Assembly: GCA_910580185.1 (NCBI GenBank)
Contig: CAJTWC010000005.1
Coordinates: 42,008-106,007, forward strand
Length of the DNA stretch: 64,000 nt
Direction of reading: 5' to 3'
Origin: an uncultured Bacilli bacterium
GTDB lineage: Bacteria; Bacillota_I; Bacilli_A; RF39; UBA660
Shown here: positions 25,466-33,945 of the stretch, piece by piece
Layout: every line of letters starts with the position of its first letter
How positions within the stretch are numbered: position 1 is the first letter of the stretch
The notes under the pieces: generated by a model
Databases searched by the model: none
Told to the model about the DNA's origin: nothing
The model's input: only the letters and a program-made list of their open reading frames with translations
Program-made: the position numbers and the translations under genes

Positions 25466-25471
25466 GTATTC

Positions 25472-25500
25472 ATAATATCATAAACAGATTGTTTTATCAA
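25472..25500 (-). promoter_or_regulatory. Promoter of the antisense RNA (locus 1)
   Basis: Minus-strand TTGATA (25495-25500), exactly 17 bases, then TATTAT (25472-25477). Confidence 0.6.
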
Positions 25501-25511
25501 TACATACAAAA

Positions 25512-25673
25512 TTACTTTTTACTATTTCTTAATTTAATAAGATTAGCTAACGCTATACAAAACCAAGCACATGCTAAAATAAGTTTTATTAATTCTTTTC
25601 CTATAAAATAAGATAGTATAAAACATATTGCTGCAACTAAAGAACAAATCGCTGATACCTTATAATTTTTCAT
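25512..25673 (-). CDS. Small membrane protein, 53 aa
   Basis: ATG at 25671-25673 follows AAAAGGAG. The 53-residue product has two hydrophobic helices (VSAICSLVAAICFILSYFIG and LIKLILACAWFCIALANLI) and a basic tail RNSKK. It lies 20 bases after the gene at 25694 and is probably in its operon. Function unknown. Confidence 0.55.
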   Translation of the reverse strand: MKNYKVSAICSLVAAICFILSYFIGKELIKLILACAWFCIALANLIKLRNSKK

Positions 25674-25693
25674 GTAAAACTCCTTTTAATTAA

Positions 25694-25966
25694 TTATTTA
25701 TCTTGGTTCAAAAAATATTTAAACTTCTCAAACTTTAAAGTTCCGTCTTTAACCATCATTAATAAATCAGGATTTTTAGAAATCTCCTTTGGTAAATCTT
25801 TTGTTTTTATTCCAGCTTCTACGCTTATTGCCCCACGTTCTTTAAAATACTTAATTATATCTTCTTTATTAGTAGAACTTTCATAGTTTTTCTTTAATTT
25901 ATTCATGTAAATAATTCCAAACAAGCAAATTACCACAAGTAAAATAACTATTATTTTATACATCAT
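25694..25966 (-). CDS. Small membrane-anchored protein, unknown
   Basis: About 90 residues with one N-terminal helix (IIVILLVVICLFGIIYM) and a soluble tail (EDIIKYFKERGAISVEAGIK, FEKFKYFLNQDK). It starts at ATGATG overlapping the stop of the TtcA-like gene, with AAGGAAGG upstream, so the genes are coupled. The family is not recognised. Confidence 0.6.
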   Translation of the reverse strand: MMYKIIVILLVVICLFGIIYMNKLKKNYESSTNKEDIIKYFKERGAISVEAGIKTKDLPKEISKNPDLLMMVKDGTLKFEKFKYFLNQDK

Positions 25967-26804
25967 TATCCTTCCTTTCTTTATCATAAGTATCTAAAAA
26001 ATCATGTCTTTTTCCTTTAGTTTTATAACATCTCATCATGTCTATGTTAACGTTTTCCGTTGATCTAAATATGTTATAAGGTACAAACTTACTTTTATCT
26101 TCTAAACTTTCTATTAATCTTTTTATTTCAAGTCTTTTAGAGTTCTCGTTATGGGTATCATTATTTTTTTCAGTAAACCTACAAGCACAATTTAAAAAGT
26201 TTAAACCATTATACTTAGCCCATGCTTTTATATCTTTTTCCCTTACTAAATAAAGTGGTCTAATAAGTTCCATGTTATCAAAGTTATCACTATGAAGCTT
26301 AGGCATCATGCCCTTTATCTCACCACCGTATATAATGCTTAACAAAGTAGTTTCTATAACATCATCAAAGTGGTGTCCTAAAGCTATTTTATTACATCCA
26401 AGCTTTTGTGCATAAGAATATAAACATCCCCTTCTCATTCTCGCACATAAATAGCAAGGAGAACCTTCGTCTAATTTATAAACGCTATCAAATATATCTG
26501 ATTCAAACATATCTATATCAATGTTCATTAGCTTAGCATTTTCTATTATCTTATTTTTATTTGCTTCGTTATAACCAGGATTCATAACGATGTATTTAGC
26601 ATCAAACTCTACTTTGCCATGCTTTTTTAATTCTTCAATACATTTAGCTAGCAAAAAAGAATCTTTACCACCAGAGATACAAACCGCTACTTTATCGCCT
26701 TCTTTAATTAGTTCATAATCTCTAACGGCCTTAGTAAATTCTCTCCATATTTCTTTTCTAAACCTAACTATTATACTTCTTTCTATTTCCTTGTAACGCT
26801 CCAT
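25956..26804 (-). CDS. TtcA-like PP-loop tRNA thiolation protein
   Basis: 282 residues. The PP-loop ATP pyrophosphatase motif KVAVCISGGKDSFLL (about 40) is followed by the paired cysteines of SPCYLCARMRRGCLY and GCNKIALGHHFDDVIETTLL, as in TtcA, which makes 2-thiocytidine at tRNA position 32 using a Fe-S cluster. NCACRF near 205 fits the third cysteine. Some relatives act on other tRNA positions, so I give no symbol. ATG at 26802-26804 follows AGGAG. Confidence 0.78.
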   Translation of the reverse strand: MERYKEIERSIIVRFRKEIWREFTKAVRDYELIKEGDKVAVCISGGKDSFLLAKCIEELKKHGKVEFDAKYIVMNPGYNEANKNKIIENAKLMNIDIDMFESDIFDSVYKLDEGSPCYLCARMRRGCLYSYAQKLGCNKIALGHHFDDVIETTLLSIIYGGEIKGMMPKLHSDNFDNMELIRPLYLVREKDIKAWAKYNGLNFLNCACRFTEKNNDTHNENSKRLEIKRLIESLEDKSKFVPYNIFRSTENVNIDMMRCYKTKGKRHDFLDTYDKERKDNDV

Positions 26805-26877
26805 AAACAAAACTCCTAACACAAGTAATTATAACATTTAACATTAATTATTAACACTAAATTAATATTTATTTACA

Positions 26878-26964
26878 AAAAAAGAGGAGCCTTATGGCTC
26901 CAAGGGGGTTTTGGTTGTACTTTCAACTAAATCGTAAAAGTACCTTGCGTGATATTCTCACGCT
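26878..26964 (-). ncRNA. Candidate C-rich small RNA
   Basis: A perfect promoter lies just after glmS. The inferred RNA of about 87 bases has a first hairpin GCGTGA/TCACGC, a second hairpin GTACTTT/AAAGTAC, an unpaired ACCAAAACCCCCTT, and a terminator GGAGCC/GGCTCC followed by TCTTTTTTT. An exposed C-rich stretch complementary to ribosome sites is the hallmark of Gram-positive trans-acting sRNAs such as RsaE/RoxS and FsrA. It could instead be a leader of the gene at 25956. It also serves as the only visible terminator for glmS. Confidence 0.55.
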
Positions 26965-26970
26965 ATTATA

Positions 26971-26999
26971 ATAATATAGATTTTTTTAGTTCTTGTCAA
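26971..26999 (-). promoter_or_regulatory. Promoter of the C-rich sRNA
   Basis: Minus-strand TTGACA (26994-26999), 17 bases, TATTAT (26971-26976), starting 27 bases after the glmS stop. The -35 box is consensus. Confidence 0.7.
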
Positions 27000-27025
27000 T
27001 GATTTTTTATAGTTTTTAATTATTT

Positions 27026-28837
27026 CTATTCCACCGTTACAGACTTAGCTAAGTTCTTTGGCTTATCAATACTACACCCTTTTAACTTTGCTAATTCATA
27101 AGAAATCATTTGTAAAGGAATAACCGTAAGTAAAGGTTGTAATAAATCATTTACCTTAGGAATGATAACTTTTTTATCATAAAAATCATTATCCTTTTCA
27201 TCTTTTCGACTAGTAACATATATAACGTTAGCACCTCTTGACTTTACTTCTTTTATGTTACTAATTGTTTTAGATGCGATTGTTTCATCGGTCACTATCC
27301 CTATAACTGGAGTTCCTTCATCAATTAATGATATCGTACCATGTTTTAGTTCTCCTGCGGCATATGCTTCACTATGAGTATATGATATTTCTTTTAATTT
27401 TAATGAACCTTCCATTGCAAGAGCATAATCAACACCTCTACCAATAAAGAATATATCATTATAATCTTTTATACTTTTTGCAATATTTTTATATTCTTCA
27501 GTATTTTGTAATAACTCTTCCATGTAACTTGGCAAGTTTCTAACGTCTTTTAAAATATCTTTTATGCCATCTTTAGTAATTAAATTTTTACTATAAGATA
27601 AATTGAGTGCTATCAAACAAAGTAGTGCAACTTGGGCTGAATAAGCCTTTGTTGTTGCAACTGCTATTTCTTTTCCAGCCTCAGTATACAAAACCATTTT
27701 AGATTCTCTTGCGATGGCACTATCTTTAGCATTTATTATACCAAGTGTATCCACGCCTTCTTTTTTAGCTTTTAAAAGAGCTTCTAAAGTATCTATCGTT
27801 TCACCTGATTGAGAAATTACAATTACAAGTTCATCTTCTTTTAAGAAGTTTTTAGAGTATCTAAACTCACTAGCGGTATCAACTTGCACCTCAACGTTAG
27901 CAAACTTTTCAATCATTTGTTTACCAACTAATCCAGCATGCGTTGCACTACCACATGCAACGATTCTAATCTTACTATATTTAGTAAAATCTGGCATCTT
28001 TAAAATAAGCGTTTCTATTCCTTCACTTAAATAAGGATTAACGGTTTTCTTAAATACCTCTGGTTGTTCGTGTATTTCTTTTAACATGTAATGAGGATAA
28101 CCTTGCTTATCAACTGATGAAGCATCTAACTGTGATAGTTCTACCTTATAATCTTTATTCTTACCATCATGATATAGTTTTATTTCGCTATTTGTTAATT
28201 TAGCATAATCTCCATCTTCTAAAACGATATACTTCCTTGTTTTATCTAGTATTGCTGGAACGTCTGACGCAATATAATTTTCATTATCTCCAACACCAAT
28301 TATTAAAGGACTTTTATTTTTAACAGCATATAACTGATCAGGATAATCATCACACATTATACCTACCGCATAAGTTCCTTTAATTTCATTTTTTAATTTA
28401 TTTATAACGTTTAATATATTATTATCTTCTTTATATAATTTATCAATTAACGAGCATAAAACTTCAGTATCAGTTTCAGAATTAAAATCGTAACCTTCTT
28501 TTTTTAACTCTTCTTTTAATTCGTTATAATTTTCTATAATTCCGTTATGAACAATAGTAAATTTACCTACCCTATGAGGATGAGCATTTAGCGCATTTGA
28601 TTTACCATGAGTTGCCCATCTAGTATGACCAATACCTATATCTAGCTTTTTGTCTAAATTAACCCTATTTTGTAGGTTAACTAATTCTCCTTTTTCTTTT
28701 TGAATATTTAGTTTTCCATTACTTATAAAAGCAATTCCTGCTGAATCATATCCCCTGTATTCTAATTTTTTTAATCCGTCGATTAAAACACGCACAGAAT
28801 TTTCCTTATTCCCTACGTAACCAACTATTCCACACAT
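27026..28837 (-). CDS. glmS: Glutamine-fructose-6-phosphate aminotransferase
   Basis: The 603-residue enzyme makes glucosamine-6-phosphate, the entry to cell-wall amino sugars. The N-terminal glutaminase starts MCGIVGYVGNKENS with the catalytic Cys exposed after Met removal, and has HTRWATHGKSNALNAHPH. Two SIS isomerase domains follow (RIVACGSATHAG, VISQSGETIDTLEAL, IFFIGRGVDYALAMEGSLKL), ending in KPKNLAKSVTVE. ATG follows AAAGGAGAAAAATAAT. It is controlled by the glmS ribozyme in its leader. Confidence 0.96.
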   Translation of the reverse strand: MCGIVGYVGNKENSVRVLIDGLKKLEYRGYDSAGIAFISNGKLNIQKEKGELVNLQNRVNLDKKLDIGIGHTRWATHGKSNALNAHPHRVGKFTIVHNGIIENYNELKEELKKEGYDFNSETDTEVLCSLIDKLYKEDNNILNVINKLKNEIKGTYAVGIMCDDYPDQLYAVKNKSPLIIGVGDNENYIASDVPAILDKTRKYIVLEDGDYAKLTNSEIKLYHDGKNKDYKVELSQLDASSVDKQGYPHYMLKEIHEQPEVFKKTVNPYLSEGIETLILKMPDFTKYSKIRIVACGSATHAGLVGKQMIEKFANVEVQVDTASEFRYSKNFLKEDELVIVISQSGETIDTLEALLKAKKEGVDTLGIINAKDSAIARESKMVLYTEAGKEIAVATTKAYSAQVALLCLIALNLSYSKNLITKDGIKDILKDVRNLPSYMEELLQNTEEYKNIAKSIKDYNDIFFIGRGVDYALAMEGSLKLKEISYTHSEAYAAGELKHGTISLIDEGTPVIGIVTDETIASKTISNIKEVKSRGANVIYVTSRKDEKDNDFYDKKVIIPKVNDLLQPLLTVIPLQMISYELAKLKGCSIDKPKNLAKSVTVE

Positions 28838-28871
28838 ATTATTTTTCTCCTTTTTTTAAACATAATAAAAA

Positions 28872-29011
28872 TAACTGTGTGAAATACTTCTCTGTTATAA
28901 TTTTGATTTTATCTTTTAAAAGTATTTCTTACGATTCACAAGTCCGTCATGGCATCCGCCGAATATTTCGATAACCATGAACCTCGTCACCCACTTAAGG
29001 GCCTGGCGCTA
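28872..29011 (-). ncRNA. glmS ribozyme: glmS ribozyme (glucosamine-6-phosphate riboswitch)
   Basis: The minus-strand leader contains AGCGCCAGGCCCTTAAG, GGTGACGAGG, GGTTATCGAAATATTCGGCG and GATGCCATGACGG in the order of the glmS ribozyme core. It is then closed by GAAATACTT/AAGTATTTC as the 3' domain. Self-cleavage is expected just before the GCGCC at about 29009, giving feedback repression of glmS when glucosamine-6-phosphate is plentiful. Confidence 0.93.
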
Positions 29012-29057
29012 GAAAAAGAAGAATTCCTCCATACGCTTCTTTATCTTTATGTATTTT

Positions 29058-29086
29058 ATTATATGAAAAAAATATACTTTTTGCAA
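29058..29086 (-). promoter_or_regulatory. glmS promoter
   Basis: Minus-strand TTGCAA (29081-29086), 17 bases, TATAAT (29058-29063), about 40 bases before the ribozyme cleavage site. Confidence 0.75.
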
Positions 29087-29144
29087 CGTTTAATGTTTAT
29101 GACAGTAAAGATATGTACATAATAAGTAACAAGGAGGAAATGAT

Positions 29145-29336
29145 ATGACACAAAAAGAATTACTTTATTTTGAAGATGCCGTAGGACACGAAGGAAATAT
29201 TATTAAAATAATAGAAACTGGTCTTCAAAATTTAGAAGATGAAAACTTAAGAGCGTTTATGAATAACGAATTAACTAAGCATAATGAAGCTAAACAAAGA
29301 CTAATGAACGTATTGGAGGCTAAAGCAAATGAATGA
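29145..29336 (+). CDS. Small spore-coat-associated protein, CotF-region partner
   Basis: 63 residues, helical (QKELLYFEDAVGHEGNIIKI, LRAFMNNELTKHNEAKQRLM). Short proteins of this kind are commonly encoded just before CotF-like coat proteins and resemble one half of the two-helix coat F unit. The ATG follows AAGGAGG. It overlaps the next gene by 8 bases. CATAATA at 29118-29124 resembles a late sporulation -10 element, but the matching -35 is poor. Confidence 0.65.
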   Translation: MTQKELLYFEDAVGHEGNIIKIIETGLQNLEDENLRAFMNNELTKHNEAKQRLMNVLEAKANE

Positions 29337-29577
29337 TAAACTTATAATGGAAAATTATTTACTAATTCTTAAAAGTACCGTTGAAGTATACGTTCATGGT
29401 ACCCTTGAAAGCTCTAACGATGATTCTAGAACTACGCTTAAAGGATGTCTAGATGATACAATGCAAAGTCAAGCTGATACGTATGATGAAATGACTAAGT
29501 ATGGTTGGTATACCATTAATAACGTAGAAGCAAATAAGATTCAAACAACAGTATCTAATTTACAAAGCAAAAACTAA
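29329..29577 (+). CDS. Spore coat protein, CotF family
   Basis: 82 residues matching the coat F domain: ENYLLILKSTVEVYVHGTLE, SSNDDSRTTLKGCLDDTMQS, QADTYDEMTKYGWYTINNVE. Such proteins are part of the spore coat or of late sporulation structures. ATG is inside the preceding gene after GGAGG. It is evidence that this lineage sporulates, together with the ger operon and SpoIID. Confidence 0.85.
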   Translation: MNDKLIMENYLLILKSTVEVYVHGTLESSNDDSRTTLKGCLDDTMQSQADTYDEMTKYGWYTINNVEANKIQTTVSNLQSKN

Positions 29578-29608
29578 AAAAGGACTTAGTTGTCCTTTTT
29601 TAGTTTTT
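29569..29608. terminator. Strong bidirectional terminator
   Basis: A 16-bp stem, AAAACTAAAAAAGGAC paired with GTCCTTTTTTAGTTTT around a TTAGTT loop, lies between the coat gene and the convergent ABC exporter genes. Confidence 0.88.
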
Positions 29609-29613
29609 ATATA

Positions 29614-30408
29614 TTATATTCTTGCATTCATCAAGTTAGTTGATGAATATCTTTTTAAACCTTTATTAAATATCATAAATGCAAGGGTTACTATAAATAT
29701 CGTAAATAATAGAACTATTAAAGTTAATCCTAAATCAAACTTTGTTATTATTTTAACTGGTAAATAATTTGCTAATCCAACTGGTATTAAAGTAAATAAA
29801 AGTATTTTAACAAAACCCTTAAATATTCCATCTGGATAAGTAGCGAAATTAACCATTAAACTATTACCAGTTTCAACAATTGTTTCTGTTTTATTAAACC
29901 AAAAACTTAATGAACCTAGTATTACTGCAACAGAAGTTAAAATTAAACCTCCTGTTATAGAGAAAAATATAAACAAAAAGAAATTTTGAAAAGTTACTCC
30001 ATATATAAATAACATTATAAAACCATATACAAAATCGCCTAACGCCGAAGTTTCAATGTTTGATGTTATTGCCGATAATAGAACGTTTTTAGGCTGAACT
30101 AAATAAACATCTAACTTACCTGAATTAATAGTCTCAGATAGGTTATAAGCATCCTTAAAAAAGAAGTGTGAAACACCATAAGTTCCCGCTGCAAATCCCC
30201 ATAAAAGTAACACTTGATTAAACGTATAACCACCAAAATTATCTTTTAAAGAATATAAAATTACCCACTGAACTATCATACAAGCATTATTTAGTACCAT
30301 AAAAATTACGTTAGTGATAAAAGTTACCTTATTAAGAAGTTCTCTCATAAAAGCATACTTAATTGATAACAGTGTTATTCTTAATTGATTTTTAACCGCC
30401 ATTAACAT
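29614..30408 (-). CDS. ABC-2 family permease (DUF990-like), subunit 2
   Basis: 264 residues with six membrane helices and almost no soluble part. Between helices lies FKDAYNLSETINSGKLDVYL followed by VQPKNVLLSAITSN, the conserved loop (SGKLDxYLxQP) of DUF990-type ABC-2 permeases. It overlaps the other permease gene by 17 bases. The transporter probably exports an unknown compound. Confidence 0.82.
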   Translation of the reverse strand: MLMAVKNQLRITLLSIKYAFMRELLNKVTFITNVIFMVLNNACMIVQWVILYSLKDNFGGYTFNQVLLLWGFAAGTYGVSHFFFKDAYNLSETINSGKLDVYLVQPKNVLLSAITSNIETSALGDFVYGFIMLFIYGVTFQNFFLFIFFSITGGLILTSVAVILGSLSFWFNKTETIVETGNSLMVNFATYPDGIFKGFVKILLFTLIPVGLANYLPVKIITKFDLGLTLIVLLFTIFIVTLAFMIFNKGLKRYSSTNLMNARI

Positions 30409-31183
30409 TTAAACGCCTCACTCCTTTCTTATAAATAAATGTACATAGTAAATATGAAATAACTATGTATATAATTTGTGCAATTAATATACTTATTAAA
30501 TTATTCCAAGAAAAATCTACAAACAATTTAGCTGGTCCATACGATACAACATAAACAGGACTAAATTTTAATATTCCTCTTAAGAATACTGGAAAATACT
30601 CTATTGGAAATATAGTTCCTAATACCAATATTATTTTGCTATAAATCCAGTAAAACGGACTTGAATCTTCTACAAAAAACGAAAATAACCCAATAAAAGT
30701 AATTAGAAATATGCTTATTATGTTTGAAAGTATGCAAGATAATAATACAAATACTAAATTTAATAAAGTCATTTCAGGAAAAGTGCCTAGAAAAATAAAT
30801 CCTAATATCATACCTAATATAAAGTATATTGTTCCCTTTACTATTACATCTGCTAAATGATTTGATAAAACGTAGCCAATATAACTATAAGGTTTACTAA
30901 TGTTATAAGCTATATTCCCACTTTTTACATCTTCTGCTATTTTCTTACTTAATTTTCTACCACCTAATCCACTCCATATTATCTCGGTTATAATTACATA
31001 CCAAACCATCTGATTAAGTGAGTAACCATTAATAATCTCATTTGGATCACTGTATAAATATTTCCACATATTAAGTAATATAAATAACATTATTGCATAG
31101 CCAATAAATCCTAATAAAAGATTTGCCAAATACTGCATGTTACTCATTACTTCTGATTTAAATATATATAAATATTTTCTCAT
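30392..31183 (-). CDS. ABC-2 family permease (DUF990-like), subunit 1
   Basis: 263 residues with six helices. The conserved loop reads KKIAEDVKSGNIAYNISKPY, parallel to its partner. The C-terminus is basic (YKKGVRRLNVNGG). Its start overlaps the ATPase stop by one base. This is a heterodimeric permease with the 29614 product. Confidence 0.82.
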   Translation of the reverse strand: MRKYLYIFKSEVMSNMQYLANLLLGFIGYAIMLFILLNMWKYLYSDPNEIINGYSLNQMVWYVIITEIIWSGLGGRKLSKKIAEDVKSGNIAYNISKPYSYIGYVLSNHLADVIVKGTIYFILGMILGFIFLGTFPEMTLLNLVFVLLSCILSNIISIFLITFIGLFSFFVEDSSPFYWIYSKIILVLGTIFPIEYFPVFLRGILKFSPVYVVSYGPAKLFVDFSWNNLISILIAQIIYIVISYLLCTFIYKKGVRRLNVNGG

Positions 31184-32166
31184 TATTTTTTACTTCCTTT
31201 ATATATATTTGCAATAATGTTTTCTAGTGGCTCATTAGATATGTTAATGTCTACTATTTTATCTGTATTAAGTAATTTGATTACGTCTGCTACTGATTTT
31301 TTAGCAACGTCTATCGATAGCTTTAAATTATAACCCTTATCTTTTAATATGATAATTCCATCTTCATCATCTAGATTTACTTTTTCTTTCATCTTAACTT
31401 CAATAATCTTCTTATTTAAATAATGATATTTTAAGTTTTCCATAGAATCATCAAGTACTACTTTACCATCATTTATAATGACTACCCTTTTACATAGTTT
31501 TTCAATATCTCCTACGTCGTGACTGGTTAAGAAAATAGTTGTACCAAACTCTTTATTCATTCGCTTTATTAATACCCTTATGTTTTCTTTAACAACCGGA
31601 TCAAGTCCTATAGTTGGTTCATCTAAGAATAATATTTCTGGTTTATGTATCAAACTGGCTGCTATCTCACAACGAATTCTTTGTCCTAGCGATAAGTTTC
31701 TAACTGGCGTATTAATAAACTCATCTAACTCTAAAGTATCATTTAACTCTTTAATTCTCTTTTCTATTTCATAATTTTTTAGATCATATATTGCTCCAAA
31801 GAACTTAAAATTATCGTATGGTGTTAAATGCGTCCATAACTGTTCTTTTTGCCCAAATACCGTACCTATTTTATAAGCCAGTTTTTTTCTCCCACTAGCG
31901 GGATTAATACCTGCAACAATTGCTTCTCCTTTAGTTGGGCAAAGTATTCCCGTAAGCATTTTAATAGTAGTTGATTTACCAGCTCCATTAGGACCAATAA
32001 ATGCTATTACTTCACCTTTTTCTATCGTTAAATTAAGATTATTAACAGCTTTTTTTACTTTATATTTTGGTTTAATAATAGACTTTAAACTACCAACAAA
32101 TCCCTTTTCTTTTTCTTTTATTTTAAAAGTTTTAGATAACTTTTTTATTTCTATTACATTACTCAT
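31183..32166 (-). CDS. ABC transporter ATPase, DUF990-type exporter
   Basis: 327 residues. It starts with the family extension SKTFKIKEKEKGFVGSLKSI. Walker A IGPNGAGKSTTI is near 60, the Q-loop is VFGQKEQLWTHLTP, the signature is NLSLGQRIRCEIAASL, Walker B is ILFLDEPTIGLDPVVK and the H-loop is FLTSHDVGD. The signature starts LSLGQ rather than LSGGQ, as in this subfamily. First gene of a three-gene operon. The ATG follows a weak GGAAATGAG. Confidence 0.88.
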   Translation of the reverse strand: MSNVIEIKKLSKTFKIKEKEKGFVGSLKSIIKPKYKVKKAVNNLNLTIEKGEVIAFIGPNGAGKSTTIKMLTGILCPTKGEAIVAGINPASGRKKLAYKIGTVFGQKEQLWTHLTPYDNFKFFGAIYDLKNYEIEKRIKELNDTLELDEFINTPVRNLSLGQRIRCEIAASLIHKPEILFLDEPTIGLDPVVKENIRVLIKRMNKEFGTTIFLTSHDVGDIEKLCKRVVIINDGKVVLDDSMENLKYHYLNKKIIEVKMKEKVNLDDEDGIIILKDKGYNLKLSIDVAKKSVADVIKLLNTDKIVDINISNEPLENIIANIYKGSKK

Positions 32167-32183
32167 TTCTACTCATTTCCTTT

Positions 32184-32707
32184 TTATTTTGTTTTACTAT
32201 AATATTCAACTCCCGAATATGTTCCATCTTTGTTTAATCTTCTATTTGCTATATATCCATCTTTCTTGAATCCCGCTTTTAACATAACTTTTGATGATTG
32301 AGTGTTTAATTCATTACAAGAACATTCAACTAAATAATATCCACTATTTAACAAATAGTCTGATACAACTTTTAAAGACTCAGAAGCGTATCCTTTTCCC
32401 CAATATTCATACAATATTACATAACCAACATTACAATAGTTATGTTTTTTCTCAATTCCATTTACTGATATATTTCCAATAGGGGTATTATCATCTTTTA
32501 ATGTTATACCCATTTTTCATATTTTGAATCATCGGCATTTTTTATCCAAACTTTAATACATTCTAACTCTTCTTCTTTTGTCAAATTAGGAAACTTAATA
32601 TATTTTGCTAATCTATTATCTGTCAATACTTTATATTGCATATCAATATCAGTTTCCTCATATCTTCTTAATATTAATCTTTCTGTTTCTAACTTTGGAC
32701 TTAACAT
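32184..32707 (-). pseudogene. GNAT acetyltransferase (RimJ-like) with a frameshift
   Basis: One gene is split into two frames. The first part, from ATG at 32707 after AAGGAAGTG, encodes LETERLILRRYEETDIDMQY up to SKYEKWV and then TAA. The second, overlapping by 10 bases, continues ITLKDDNTPIGNISVNGIEK, GYVILYEYWGKGYASESLKV and ends AGFKKDGYIANRRLNKDG. The junction reads TGGGTATAACA, where one added T (TGGGTTATAACA) would restore WVITL. The inner ATG has no ribosome site. A sequencing error is possible. Confidence 0.75.
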
Positions 32708-32734
32708 AATATCACTTCCTTTTTTAGTTTATTA

Positions 32735-33319
32735 CTATCGTCGCATTACTAATATTTCATATTCATGTTCATGCTCTAACAATGATTTTTTAACATCTAT
32801 CTCATAATCTTTCACAGTACAATGTGCATTTTCTTCATCATAATATTCTCTAATATTAATGCCACCTAAAGCTTCCATCGTTTTCCATGAAGCAGGATTG
32901 TTTTTATCTGCATTCATAAATATTTTATCTAAACCATATCTATCACACACTTTTAGTCCTAAATATAAATTTATTTTATTATATCCTTTTTTTCTTTCAG
33001 TTGGTCTAATACTATATCCAATATTACCTCCGAATTTTTTTAATCTTTCATTTAACACTAATCTAATATTAATCATACCTATAATTCGATTATCATTTTG
33101 CCTAACTAAAAAGTAAGTTCTAGCCGGAACTTTTTCCTCGTTAGGTATTCTATTATAATCTTCTTCTAATTTTTCTAACCAACCATCATAATTATCTAAA
33201 TATCTTTGTAAACCACCTGTACCATTAATGTCTGAATTATAATCATAAAACTCATTTATATAATCGATAGCATCCTCTTTTCTTTTTAAGGATGGCTCTT
33301 CAAAATAAAACTTTTCCAT
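32735..33319 (-). CDS. GNAT acetyltransferase
   Basis: 194 residues: KRKEDAIDYINEFYDYNSDI at the start, PARTYFLVRQNDNRIIGMIN, GGNIGYSIRPTERKKGYNKI (acetyl-CoA loop with RPTERKKGY), and MNADKNNPASWKTMEALGGI. The loop deviates from the R/Q-x-x-G-x-A form but is usual for this subgroup. ATG follows AGAAGGGATA. Substrate unknown. Confidence 0.8.
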   Translation of the reverse strand: MEKFYFEEPSLKRKEDAIDYINEFYDYNSDINGTGGLQRYLDNYDGWLEKLEEDYNRIPNEEKVPARTYFLVRQNDNRIIGMINIRLVLNERLKKFGGNIGYSIRPTERKKGYNKINLYLGLKVCDRYGLDKIFMNADKNNPASWKTMEALGGINIREYYDEENAHCTVKDYEIDVKKSLLEHEHEYEILVMRR

Positions 33320-33334
33320 TTTTTATCCCTTCTT

Positions 33335-33928
33335 TCATAATAATTCTTGAATATTTTTTGCATTCATTATCTTATTATATTTATATCCTATAAGCTTTTT
33401 AGCTCTATTACTTACTTCATTATAATCTTTAGTAAATTTTTCTTTTACAAAATTAATACTTTCTTCTTCACTAAGTTCCATAACATTATGTGCTAAAGAA
33501 TATATACTCTCTATACTATCAAAATGTGATAAAGCATCTGCGTCTACTAATATTTCCTCTTCTTTTGTTGTCCTATAGTTTTTTCGTTTACTACTATGGT
33601 TTAATATACACTTTTTTATTAATTCTATTTTATCTTGTGGATAATTATATTTTTTTAATATATCTTCTGCTATATTAGGACCATATTCACTATGTCTTAC
33701 TCTATCTAATGATGCATCAGTCATTGCTATATCATGAAGTAATGCAGATAGTTGTACTACTTCTAAATCAGCTTCTTCATCTTTAGCAAATAAAGTAGCA
33801 TACTTATAAACATATTTTACATGTTTTTCATATAGGTTATATTCTTCTTTAGTACCTTTAGTTTTTTCTTCAAATTCATTACTTCTGTTAATTATTTCTT
33901 TTTTTATTACATCAATAATATTTACCAT
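33335..33928 (-). CDS. HD-domain phosphohydrolase
   Basis: 197 residues. The HD metal site is visible: H in YEKHVKYVYKYATLFA near 38, HD in SALLHDIAMTD near 65, HSEYGPNIAEDILKKYN, and HSSKRKNYRTTKEEEILVDA with an Asp ligand near 130. HD proteins hydrolyse phosphoesters, often nucleotides; the substrate here is unknown. The ATG follows AGGAACGTGATTAAAA. Confidence 0.78.
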   Translation of the reverse strand: MVNIIDVIKKEIINRSNEFEEKTKGTKEEYNLYEKHVKYVYKYATLFAKDEEADLEVVQLSALLHDIAMTDASLDRVRHSEYGPNIAEDILKKYNYPQDKIELIKKCILNHSSKRKNYRTTKEEEILVDADALSHFDSIESIYSLAHNVMELSEEESINFVKEKFTKDYNEVSNRAKKLIGYKYNKIMNAKNIQELL

Positions 33929-33945
33929 TTTTAATCACGTTCCTT

